DNA from: Ww85 sp963745765
GTDB lineage: Bacteria; Desulfobacterota; Desulfobulbia; Desulfobulbales; Desulfocapsaceae
DNA length: 64,000 nt
Assembly: GCA_963745765.1 (NCBI GenBank)
Contig: CAVUYQ010000030.1
Span: 1 to 64,000 of the forward strand
Direction of reading: 5' to 3'
The notes under the pieces are model-generated. The model searched no databases. It had not been told where the DNA came from and was given only the letters and a program-made list of their open reading frames with translations. Both the position numbers and the translations under genes were made by a program. Position 1 is the stretch's first letter, and the number at the start of each line of letters is the position of its first letter. This document shows positions 18,001-24,993 of the stretch, in pieces.

Positions 18001-19213
18001 GATGATAGCCGTGTTTTTCGGCACGACTGCAGAAGGTACGGATCTCTCTTTCAAGATCCTGTTCCACTGAGGCGTTCAGCCAGAATTGGCTGAGACCGGC
18101 GAATAAAACCGTCAGACTGTGCAGCCCCCGGCCTTCCGGCAAGAGTGTCTGGCTGTTGGCATCGCGCTGGTTGGAGAGGTTATCAACCAGTGTGGCCAGG
18201 TAGGTATAAGATATTGTTTCATCACTGTCCTCAAACAGGCTCAAGGCAACACTGATCTGTCCGGATACCTTGTAAAGCTCAGCACGGGCACTCTGCCTGA
18301 TTTCTGAAAGGATATAGAAGAGACCGTGAAAACCGAAGAAAGCCGCCGTTTCAGAGTCATTGATACGTCGGAGGTGTTGCATGTCCTCATGGTATAGCTG
18401 GTTGGCACGGGTATAGTTTCCCTGCAAAAAGGCGGTAGTGCCACTCGCTCCGGTAGCAAGGAAAAGGTCATCATGGCGCCCCAGGATCTTCTCGGCTGCA
18501 TCCAGGTTGCCTTGGAAGAGGTAATGGTTGAGGAGAAGACGCTGAAACGGAAGCCGCTCGTCCTCGCTGAGATGATCGAATTCAGATTCGTCCTCAAGGT
18601 AGGAGAGCAGTTCCGGGAAGGATACAAGCTGGCGCCGGGCATACCTGAGTACGTGGTTGAGAAGAAAAAACTGGAAGGAAGGAGGGAGTCCCCGGAACCA
18701 TTGGCGCTCAAAAGGTTCGGTTACCACCTGTACTGCCGGGGGCAAAGGTGTCAGGACATCCTGGCATTGGTTGTCCAGAAAATCGAGTGCCTGGCCGATG
18801 ATGTCAAAGTCCTGGGTATAAATGCCGATGCGCATCTCCCGCATGGCTCGCCAGCAGCGGGTCGTCCATTTCCCGTAATAATAGGTTGCCGGCGCTTCCT
18901 TACGGATAATTCTGGAAAATTCTTCGAATGTTCCCTCGGTGACGGATTTTCTGCTAATGATTTCAACAATATCAATGTGACATTGGCGAGCTTCGGTCAG
19001 CAACCCGGAACCCTGCAGCTTGGCGATGGTATGATTGATATTGGCAGTGTTCGCCTGGTTTCCCCGGGGTCCCTTTATTCCAAGCTTGCGCAGGCAGCTG
19101 ACGATGAGTGTTGTATGGGCAGGTTCATACATGATGGAAAGAACCTGCAACAGGGATTGTTCAAAGGGGTTGAGCTGGTCGTAACGGTCAAGAATTTCGT
19201 TTACGCTGGGCAT
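15044..19213 (-). CDS. SNF2/RapA-family ATP-dependent DNA helicase-like protein, large
   Basis: A 1389-residue Swi2/Snf2 ATPase. The motor covers about residues 920-1389: motif I ADDMGLGKTLQSLA, motif II VLDEAQAIKN (DEAQ rather than DEAH), motif III TGTPIENHLGELW, then LVFSQFIGHL, DGSTSSKLRKERV and motif VI DRAHRIGQTRPVTIYR. The first ~900 residues begin with a winged-helix-like and helical-repeat region (about 1-450), followed by a charged middle domain; no SWIM zinc motif is seen. Translocation on duplex DNA or nucleoprotein remodelling is expected, and the specific target is unknown. It is convergent with the CULT gene, 17 bases apart. It is transcribed alone, with ~270 bases of unremarkable sequence upstream. 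Confidence 0.9.
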   Translation of the reverse strand: MPSVNEILDRYDQLNPFEQSLLQVLSIMYEPAHTTLIVSCLRKLGIKGPRGNQANTANINHTIAKLQGSGLLTEARQCHIDIVEIISRKSVTEGTFEEFSRIIRKEAPATYYYGKWTTRCWRAMREMRIGIYTQDFDIIGQALDFLDNQCQDVLTPLPPAVQVVTEPFERQWFRGLPPSFQFFLLNHVLRYARRQLVSFPELLSYLEDESEFDHLSEDERLPFQRLLLNHYLFQGNLDAAEKILGRHDDLFLATGASGTTAFLQGNYTRANQLYHEDMQHLRRINDSETAAFFGFHGLFYILSEIRQSARAELYKVSGQISVALSLFEDSDETISYTYLATLVDNLSNQRDANSQTLLPEGRGLHSLTVLFAGLSQFWLNASVEQDLEREIRTFCSRAEKHGYHLFSICFADLLAHVLPETGRYKEISAELSAQTGLQPFLAIIESEETWKRSLQALINISNTSVQDQVNRDSRLIWLVEYVSDNISARPREQKCSETGSWSKGRPVSLARLHGSAQLPYLTLHDRKICLAIRKEESGEGQAHYDFDREKLLLALVGHPLLFLDESPTTPVEFVLGEPELLVQEQEGNLHIHFSIPISSDSIALLKETPTRFKVIRINDNHRRIAQITGRNGLTVPIEASEQVLTAIGNISSFMTVHSAIAADASAHQSRDITLVEADSTIYMHMLPYGKGFRLEMFVKPFTEGTHYLKPGQGVENIMAEVGGRRLQTRRNLAEEERKAREIEELCPILDLAIDLEEGNDREWHLHDPDDCLQALLELQEINDRVTIEWPEGEKLNVTHQASFSNLNLKIRTNRQNWFSISGELVLDQEKVIDLKDLLSRVSKASGRFVEVSPGQFIALTQEFRKRLDDLGTFASDREGEQENEIMIHPLAALPLEEFIEQTHTLTDQKWRNQLAMIQQSQSFTPELPSTLQAELRDYQVEGYRWLSRLARWGVGGCLADDMGLGKTLQSLAVILQRATNGPSLVVAPTSVSTNWLSEVSRFTPTLTIKQLTGKDRDTTISGLGKFDLLITTYTLLQQEIEQLSQVEWQTVVLDEAQAIKNAATKRSQAAMSLKSRFRLITTGTPIENHLGELWNLFHFINPGLLGSHKQFNERFAIPIERFNDRDARLKLKKLIRPFLLRRIKAHVLEELPPRTEITLEVAMSPEEMHFYEALRQNALDILERSSDNKGRHLQILTEIMKLRQACCNPRLIAGNTRIASSKLSLFSSLVEELIAGRHKVLVFSQFIGHLDIIREYLDTQDVTYQYLDGSTSSKLRKERVDAFQAGEGDLFLISLKAGGLGLNLTAADYVIHMDPWWNPAIEDQASDRAHRIGQTRPVTIYRLVCKNTIEEKIVRLHQDKRDLADSLLEGTDTSARLNAAELISLIKNS

Positions 19214-19484
19214 AGCCTGTGTGTGAAAGAGTTCGATAAGCCTTAAGTGGCCGGGAATAAGTGCTTATCGGGAGGGGCGAAAAGTGCTCAGGGCCAGAGA
19301 GGAATTATATCATTGTTAACACATGATATAAACGAAAAAGAGTGTGCCTTTTATAAAGAATGCGGACAGCCTCAACCACAACGCTCAACGAAGGCGCTCA
19401 AGAAAAAGGAGTACGGAGGCACAAGACGTATTTATCCACCGCCTTCAGCGAAGGTTGCGTGAAGAGCCTGGTGTAAAATCCTGA

Positions 19485-21392
19485 CTAGAAATTTTCCAGA
19501 CTGCTGTGGATGGCTATCTTGGCCTTGGACTTCTGGTTTGCCAGCCAGGCATCAAGGATTTGCTGTTGTTTGAACTGCTGCAGCATGTTTTTGTAACGTT
19601 CCTTCTCTTCTTCAGTCATCGCGGTTTTGGGAGCGGTTCGATCATTGAACCAGTAGACATAATAATCCTGCCCGGAACGGCCCGGTTCTGATGCCACCGG
19701 ATCTGCGGGCGAGAGTCTGAATGCCGATTGGACGAGTGCTTGCGGAAAAGCAGACTGCTGGGCTTCGGGATTTTTGGACAAAGGACCTGAGGTCTGCACA
19801 CTGAGGCCTTTTCCTTCGACGATATCTTTATAGGAGGCGCCTTCCTTTTTGAAATCATCGAGAAGCTGGTTGGCAATGGTGGCTGCTTTTTCTGCCGCTT
19901 TTTCATACTTGTAATCGGCTTCAGCCTTGGCTCTGACGCTGTCGAGCTTAGGGATATGTGGTTCCTGGACTGCGGTGGCGGAAATAATGACATAGCCGTC
20001 TGCTGTTTCAACTAACGAACTCAGTTCACCTTGTTTGAGAGAAAAGGCTTTGTCTAGAAATGCCGGATCCGCAGTGATGCCCGGAGGCGGAGTTGAGCGG
20101 CTGAAAAATGCTGTTTCAACAACGTCTGCGTCCGGATGGGATTTGAGGAAGGCGGACAGGCTCCCTGAACTGATGATACTCTCGTAGGCAATATTTGCCA
20201 GTTCCAGGGTAAGAGGTTTTGCCCGTTCGAGCTGCAGTTTCTTGACAATTTCCGGACGGGCTTCATCAAGAGAACGTACTCGCGGGAGCTGAATATCTTC
20301 AAGTTTAATGATGTGGTAGCCGAAATCGGTTTTCACCACATCGCTCACTTCTCCCTTTGTCATTGCGAACACCGCGTCATCAATGGGCTTCACCATCCGG
20401 CCCCGCTCAAAAAGACCAAGTTCTCCGCCGGCAGATGCGCTTGGCCCCTCGGAATACTTTTTCGCAAGTTCGGCAAAATTTTCCCCTTTTTGGGCAAGAG
20501 CACGAATTTCTTCAGCCTTGCGGAGCTGTTTCTGATGAACTTCGTCAGAATCGTTTGGTGTTGCTTTAAACAGGATATGGCGGGCCTGTCTTTTTTCAGG
20601 GATCTGGTAGTCAGTAAGGTGCTGGTCGTAATAAGCCTTAACCTCCGCTTCATCAATAGTGATCTTTTTGGCATTTTCCTCATAGGTGAACGGCAGATAG
20701 GTCAACTGAACCATCTTAGCGGTTTGATAGCGTTCTCCGTTCTGTTTATACCAGGCTTCAAGATCGCTTTCCTGCACTTCGATATCGGCAAGATAGCTGG
20801 CAGGGGAGATAATGGTATAAAAAACCGAGACCTTTTCATTCTCGAGTTTGTAAAGGTCTTCTATTTCATAATCGCTGGCAGGAAGCACAAAATCCGAGAT
20901 ACTGTTGATGGTTTTATTGGCGAGCAGCTCGTAGCGCAGAGAATCTTCGTATTTTGTCGGGGACAGACGGTTTGATGCAAGGATCAGCTTGTAGCGCTCG
21001 AGATTAAAGCTGCCATTTTCCTGGAATTGTACCATCCCCTCAATGGTTCTCTGGATTTCCTCACCGCTTACCCTGAGTCCCATCTTTATGCCACCCTGCC
21101 TCAGCAATGCCCCCTGAACTAACTGGTTGATGACCTGTTGCTTGATATTGAGGCTGTCTGCCAGTCCTTTTGGCAGGGTTCCACCAAATTGCTGGGCGAG
21201 CCGGGCATAGGCCTGGTCGTATGCCTTCTGAAAGTCCTGAAAACTGATTTCTTCGCCATTAACCACAATCGCCGCTTCATGATTGTTCATCAGCTTGGCA
21301 CCGACGCCCCAGAAAATAAAAACGAGGGCGATGATGACGACAATGGCCTGAATGACGAATGACTGAGCTCTTTTTCTGAGAAACTGAAGCAT
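19485..21392 (-). CDS. ppiD: Membrane-anchored peptidyl-prolyl isomerase / periplasmic chaperone PpiD
   Basis: A 635-residue SurA/PpiD-like protein. One N-terminal transmembrane anchor (residues ~12-34, QAIVVIIALVFIFWGVG) is followed by a SurA_N-like domain. A parvulin domain lies at about 265-365 (RQARHILFKA, ELGLFERGRMVKPIDDAVF, FGYHIIKLEDI), and a second, degenerate parvulin-like segment follows. It folds outer-membrane and secreted proteins at the Sec exit. The length fits PpiD. It stands alone on the minus strand, divergent from dsrC over ~440 bases. Confidence 0.92.
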   Translation of the reverse strand: MLQFLRKRAQSFVIQAIVVIIALVFIFWGVGAKLMNNHEAAIVVNGEEISFQDFQKAYDQAYARLAQQFGGTLPKGLADSLNIKQQVINQLVQGALLRQGGIKMGLRVSGEEIQRTIEGMVQFQENGSFNLERYKLILASNRLSPTKYEDSLRYELLANKTINSISDFVLPASDYEIEDLYKLENEKVSVFYTIISPASYLADIEVQESDLEAWYKQNGERYQTAKMVQLTYLPFTYEENAKKITIDEAEVKAYYDQHLTDYQIPEKRQARHILFKATPNDSDEVHQKQLRKAEEIRALAQKGENFAELAKKYSEGPSASAGGELGLFERGRMVKPIDDAVFAMTKGEVSDVVKTDFGYHIIKLEDIQLPRVRSLDEARPEIVKKLQLERAKPLTLELANIAYESIISSGSLSAFLKSHPDADVVETAFFSRSTPPPGITADPAFLDKAFSLKQGELSSLVETADGYVIISATAVQEPHIPKLDSVRAKAEADYKYEKAAEKAATIANQLLDDFKKEGASYKDIVEGKGLSVQTSGPLSKNPEAQQSAFPQALVQSAFRLSPADPVASEPGRSGQDYYVYWFNDRTAPKTAMTEEEKERYKNMLQQFKQQQILDAWLANQKSKAKIAIHSSLENF

Positions 21393-21712
21393 AGAAATAT
21401 ATCTGTGTTAGAGTTTTAGTGCCCCCCGCAGATGACTCTGCATTCATCTATGACGGACAAAATGATGACGGAAACGTAACCTGATCCGGGTTGGATTTAC
21501 CTCGGATATGTGCTTCCTGCAAGAAAAATCGCAATATAAGAACCCTTGGGCGGCTGGTGTGGAAGCGCAGGAGGAAGGACTAATCACGGAAAATCATGTG
21601 ACTTTATCGGTTAAGCCCCGCCCCGACTTTTCTGAGAAAATCGTACTTATTAAATCATTACAGCTACTATACAACTTTTTTTTGTTGCCAGCCCAAATGA
21701 CGCCTCATTCAC

Positions 21713-21741
21713 TTGACAAACTGTTTCCCCTATAGTATTAA
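21713..21741 (+). promoter_or_regulatory. Candidate dsrC promoter
   Basis: A perfect TTGACA at 21713-21718, 17 bases, then TATTAA at 21736-21741, about 90 bases upstream of the dsrC ATG. A second AT-rich set (TTGTCC...TATACA, ~21760-21785) may add a closer start. The remaining intergenic bases (21393-21712) show nothing else I recognise. Confidence 0.55.
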
Positions 21742-21830
21742 GGCCATTTACTATATCTTGTCCCAAGAGTATATTACTATACAGTAATGCTACGAGGTCT
21801 AAAAGAATCACTATATTAAGGAGGTATACA

Positions 21831-22151
21831 ATGCCCACAGTAGAACACAATGGAAAATCCTTCACAGTCGATGAAGACGGTTTCCTGCTTAAAGGAATGG
21901 AAGAGTGGAATGACGAATGGGTTGATTATGTCAAGGGTTCTGAAGGTATTTCAGATTTGACCGATGAGCACAATAAGGTTATAGACGCTCTGCAGGAGTA
22001 CTACAAGAAAAACGGAATTGCTCCGATGGTACGTATTCTTTCCAAAACAACCGGGTTTCCGTTGAAGAGAATTTACGAACTGTTCCCGTCCGGACCAGGG
22101 AAAGGAGCCTGTAAAATGGCTGGCCTTCCTAAGCCGACCGGTTGTGTATAA
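21831..22151 (+). CDS. dsrC: DsrC, dissimilatory sulfite reductase-associated sulfur carrier (TusE family)
   Basis: A 106-residue sulfur carrier whose C-terminal arm holds both redox cysteines: Cys in GPGKGACKMAGLPKPTGCV, eleven residues apart, with the last Cys penultimate. In sulfate reducers it carries the trisulfide made by DsrAB to the DsrMKJOP membrane complex. The N-terminal half reads FTVDEDGFLLKGMEEWNDEWV, diagnostic for DsrC/TusE. It has a strong RBS (AAGGAGG), its own promoter candidate and a strong terminator, so it is a stand-alone, probably highly expressed gene. dsrAB are not in the window, as is usual because dsrC often lies apart. This is the best evidence for sulfur respiration or disproportionation here. 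Confidence 0.97.
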   Translation: MPTVEHNGKSFTVDEDGFLLKGMEEWNDEWVDYVKGSEGISDLTDEHNKVIDALQEYYKKNGIAPMVRILSKTTGFPLKRIYELFPSGPGKGACKMAGLPKPTGCV

Positions 22152-22173
22152 GTAGTTTTTTCGGTTATCCGAT

Positions 22174-22214
22174 AAAAAAGGAGAAACCCGTACACGGGTT
22201 TCTCCTTTTTTATT
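22174..22214. terminator. Bidirectional terminator between dsrC and the ATP-grasp gene
   Basis: A 17-bp perfect stem (AAAAAAGGAGAAACCCG paired with its complement, loop TACA), with A/T runs on both sides. It can end dsrC on the plus strand and the minus-strand unit whose stop is at 22210. Confidence 0.93.
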
Positions 22215-22980
22215 TATTGTTGACCCCGTCGCAGAGACTGCAATGAATATCCTTTATCCGCTGCTCGTATTCGCCACTGCTGATCTGTGCTCCCCGTAAC
22301 CCGCCGCGAAGATTCACCTCGATCAAATAGGTGGTTCCGTCATCGGTTACCATCAAGTCAAGATGTGCGTAGGGAAAGCTGCCACGCTGCATGACCGTTC
22401 GGCAGAGCGTCTTCTGCCTGTTACTGAGTACTGCCGATGTCGGTTTTCCTCCGTAATGCAGATTTTTTCTGAAATTATGTGGGTTTGTTCGTTCATAGGA
22501 CTCCGTATACTTGCCCAGGATGATCACGCGGAAATCCCGACAGTCTGCTATGAAAGGCTGCAGCACATACGGGTACGGGATCACACCCAGTGCAGACTGG
22601 GTATAAACGTCTTCAATCGATTTAAAAAGAAATACTCCCAGGCCGCCGTTTTTTCCATCCTGTTTAACAACAACTCTTTCAATTCCTTTCTGTCCGTAAT
22701 ATCCGGCAACCCGCAGCAGGTCGTGTATGTTGTAGACAATTGTCGTACCGGGGACCATCAGCTGCCCGAAAATTCTTGTTTGAAGTGTTTTTGATCTGCT
22801 GCAAAGCTGGGAGGTGAAGGAAGGGACAGCTTTTATCCCGCGTTCAGCGAGATCAAGCATGAGATGCTCTTCTCCCGGTTTAAGCCGCAGCCGGCAGCAG
22901 ATGATATCACCGGCCTTCAGGGTGTCGTATTGTTCAAAAAGCGTTTGATTATCTCTGATGATACGGGGATACCGTTTCAA
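22210..22980 (-). CDS. RimK-like ATP-grasp ligase family protein
   Basis: A 256-residue ATP-grasp protein. Landmarks: VVVKQDGKNGGLGVFLF (ATP-binding lysine and glycine loop), YVLQPFIADCRDFRVIILG, the basic segment TNPHNFRKNLHYGG, and AHLDLMVTDDGTTYLIEVNLRGGLRG with the metal-binding D...E-x-N. This architecture resembles RimK and glutathione-synthetase-type carboxylate-amine ligases; the substrate is unknown. It overlaps by 4 bases the upstream small zinc-ribbon gene, which is thus its likely partner or substrate. No ribosomal protein genes are nearby. It is convergent with dsrC across a shared terminator. Confidence 0.75.
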   Translation of the reverse strand: MKRYPRIIRDNQTLFEQYDTLKAGDIICCRLRLKPGEEHLMLDLAERGIKAVPSFTSQLCSRSKTLQTRIFGQLMVPGTTIVYNIHDLLRVAGYYGQKGIERVVVKQDGKNGGLGVFLFKSIEDVYTQSALGVIPYPYVLQPFIADCRDFRVIILGKYTESYERTNPHNFRKNLHYGGKPTSAVLSNRQKTLCRTVMQRGSFPYAHLDLMVTDDGTTYLIEVNLRGGLRGAQISSGEYEQRIKDIHCSLCDGVNNK

Positions 22981-23222
22981 AAGATCATCTCTTTGAAGCG
23001 TTGATGGTAATAGCTCAGATCTTCCTGGCAGGCTCCGCAGAACAGCTGTACTTCACCGTTAATCTGGCAGGTCTCGCTTTCGTAGGTGAAACTGCCGTCG
23101 CTGTTCTGGGTATAATGGGATGTCTGAATAACATCGTTGGCCAGTTCAAAAAAATCCTCGTCATTGCCGCATGTCGGGCAGACAAGTCTGTTTGCAATAC
23201 CAGGTATTCCAGTGGAGGGCAT
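22977..23222 (-). CDS. Small zinc-ribbon protein coupled to the ATP-grasp ligase
   Basis: An 81-residue protein with two CxxC knuckles (LVCPTCGNDEDF and LFCGACQEDLSYY) separated by ~45 residues, a typical zinc ribbon. The open frame continues 23 codons upstream to 23291, but that part overlaps the true end of the bactofilin gene, so MPSTGIPGIANRL at 23222 is the likely start. Its stop overlaps the ATG of the ATP-grasp gene. The tight coupling suggests it is an accessory subunit or the modified substrate of that ligase, which is inference. I do not recognise a named family. Confidence 0.65.
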   Translation of the reverse strand: MPSTGIPGIANRLVCPTCGNDEDFFELANDVIQTSHYTQNSDGSFTYESETCQINGEVQLFCGACQEDLSYYHQRFKEMIF

Positions 23223-23250
23223 AGTAGGGGAAATGCGGGTCAAATGGTTA

Positions 23251-23674
23251 TCAGGAGTCTTGCGTCGTGGTGCTGTCATAATCCTTGGCATTGGTTATTG
23301 CTGATTCTTGTGCGGCAGCCGCCCGGACTTCACCATCGATTGCTGCACCCGGGTTCTACGGAAAGGCTGCCGGCCTCCAGGCTTCCATGAATAAAACATC
23401 CTTTGCGGGCGTTTACCAACCTGGCAATAATGTTACCGTTTATCGAGCCATGGCAGATAAAGGATGAGACATTGACATCTCCGGTTATGGTGCCGGATTC
23501 ACTGAGAACGAGGTGCTCTCCAGAGATATTTCCGTTGATGTTACCGTCAACACGGGTCTTTCCCTTGAAAATAATTTCACCGCTGACAGACATGGTCTTA
23601 TCTATTATTGATGATATGGTTTCGCTCTCGGCCTTTTGCAGTTCCGACTCAAGGCTGTCTTTTTTATTGAACAT
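23251..23674 (-). CDS. Bactofilin (polymer-forming cytoskeletal protein), frameshifted near the end
   Basis: A bactofilin beta-helix protein. It reads SIIDKTMSVSGEIIFKGKTRVDGNINGNI, GTITGDVNVSSFICHGSINGNI and RKGCFIHGSLEAGSLSVEPG. An extra base near 23347 creates an early stop (product 114 residues); in the corrected frame it goes on AAIDGEVRAAAAQESA and ends at 23251, ~140 residues, as usual for the family. It lies 8 bases after the M23 peptidase gene, a frequent pairing in which bactofilin filaments position the peptidase for cell-shape control. Confidence 0.9.
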
Positions 23675-23682
23675 AGTGGAGC

Positions 23683-24798
23683 TTACTCCTGATAGGTATT
23701 GAATGTGTAAGACAGATCGGCGACTTTCATGAATTTGACCGGGTTGACCGGTTTTTGATTCAGGAGTATTTCGTAATGAAGATGAGGACCGGTGGATCGT
23801 CCGGAAGTACCGACCTGACCGATGACCTGGCCCTGTTTTACGGTCTCTCCCTTCTTTACAAGATAATTCTGCATATGGGCGTAGATGGTCTGGTAGCCGT
23901 TTCCGTGATCTATCTTAACGTAGTTGCCATAGCTGCCGTTCTTGAAGGCCGTGAGAACTTTCCCGCCCGCTGTGGCGCGGATTCTATCGCCTTTTTCACC
24001 GCGGATATCCACACCCTCGTGAATGGCCTTCTTGTTGTTCAGCGGGTCGGAGCGTTTTCCGAATTCGGAGGTAATATTTCCTGTAAGCGGTTTGCCAAGC
24101 GGAATCCTGCGAATGGTGTTCAGGTATTTTTCCGTCTTTTTCAGCAGATTATCATAGGATTGTTGTCCATCCGGGATGAACGGTCCACCGCTATTTGAAG
24201 ATGCTGATTTCTTTTTGCTTTTCTTGAGTTCAACGCCAATGTTATCCATGACTGTCTCGATGAGTTCACTGCGTTCATGCAGCTCGCTGACAGCAGTAGT
24301 CATCAATTTGACGTTTTCCAGCTGAAGGGTGGTATTTTCCAGATCAAACTTCGCCTGTTGATCTGCCAGCCGGTTTTCATTCTCTTGCTGAAGAGAGGCA
24401 ATAGTATCGGCATGTTTTTTTTCTATAGAAGCAAGTTTCGCCTGTTGATCTGCCAGTCGGTTTTCATTCTCTTGCTGAAGAGAGGCAACACTATCGGCAT
24501 GTTCTTTTTCTGTAGAAGCAAGTATCTCGGCGTGTTTTTGCTGTAATTTTTTGAGTTGCTCAGCGTAATCGCATCCGGCGGCCTCACTCTTGATCAGCTG
24601 GGCCTGCAACTCATCGGCCTTGCGGGTTAACAGCTTGTTGCTGAAATAGGATCCCGTGGTCATATATCCGAAAACGCAGATACACACCAGGAGGACAACG
24701 GCTGTTATCAGGCCGACAGCGCATTTTTTTTTGGATAATTGAAAAGCAGATGATTGACCATCTTCCCCGGTTATGATGATATGGAATCGTTCATTCAT
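23683..24798 (-). CDS. M23-family peptidoglycan endopeptidase with coiled coil
   Basis: A LytM/M23 metallopeptidase of ~371 residues, membrane anchored. An N-terminal cytoplasmic segment is followed by one transmembrane helix (VGLITAVVLLVCICVFGYM) and a long coiled coil rich in Q/E/A (about residues 60-180). The C-terminal peptidase domain has HEGVDIRGEKGDRI (zinc His and Asp) and GPHLHYEILLN (HxH). The open frame extends upstream to 24939, but MNERFHIIITGEDGQ at 24798 is the more natural start. The coiled coil contains a tandem 29-residue duplication (see 24351-24524). With the bactofilin gene just downstream it forms a cell-shape module. Confidence 0.9.
   Translation of the reverse strand: MNERFHIIITGEDGQSSAFQLSKKKCAVGLITAVVLLVCICVFGYMTTGSYFSNKLLTRKADELQAQLIKSEAAGCDYAEQLKKLQQKHAEILASTEKEHADSVASLQQENENRLADQQAKLASIEKKHADTIASLQQENENRLADQQAKFDLENTTLQLENVKLMTTAVSELHERSELIETVMDNIGVELKKSKKKSASSNSGGPFIPDGQQSYDNLLKKTEKYLNTIRRIPLGKPLTGNITSEFGKRSDPLNNKKAIHEGVDIRGEKGDRIRATAGGKVLTAFKNGSYGNYVKIDHGNGYQTIYAHMQNYLVKKGETVKQGQVIGQVGTSGRSTGPHLHYEILLNQKPVNPVKFMKVADLSYTFNTYQE
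24351..24524. repeat. Tandem 87-bp duplication inside the M23 coiled coil
   Basis: Two adjacent near-identical 87-base copies (starting at 24351 and 24438) encode the 29-residue unit that contains SLQQENENRLADQQAK. The near identity at DNA level points to a recent in-frame duplication that lengthens the coiled coil by about 4 nm. Confidence 0.85.
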
Positions 24799-24993
24799 GG
24801 CAAGGAGTGGGTTGGAGTTGTTAAAAGTAATTTCTCTCTGTATGATGGCCAGGCCGGGATGACTCTGCTGTGACTCAGATGCGCCATCTGGCTGAAATAT
24901 TGTAATGCTTATACCCATACAGGGGCAAACATTCAACAAAAAAGGGGCTTCAGTCGAAAGGGTTGCCCCCGGAAACGAACTACCGTCATTTTT

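Noticed and set aside
19214..19484. 71-codon plus-strand frame in the helicase-ppiD gap
   Set aside because: Basic, low-complexity translation without RBS or family; treated as non-coding.
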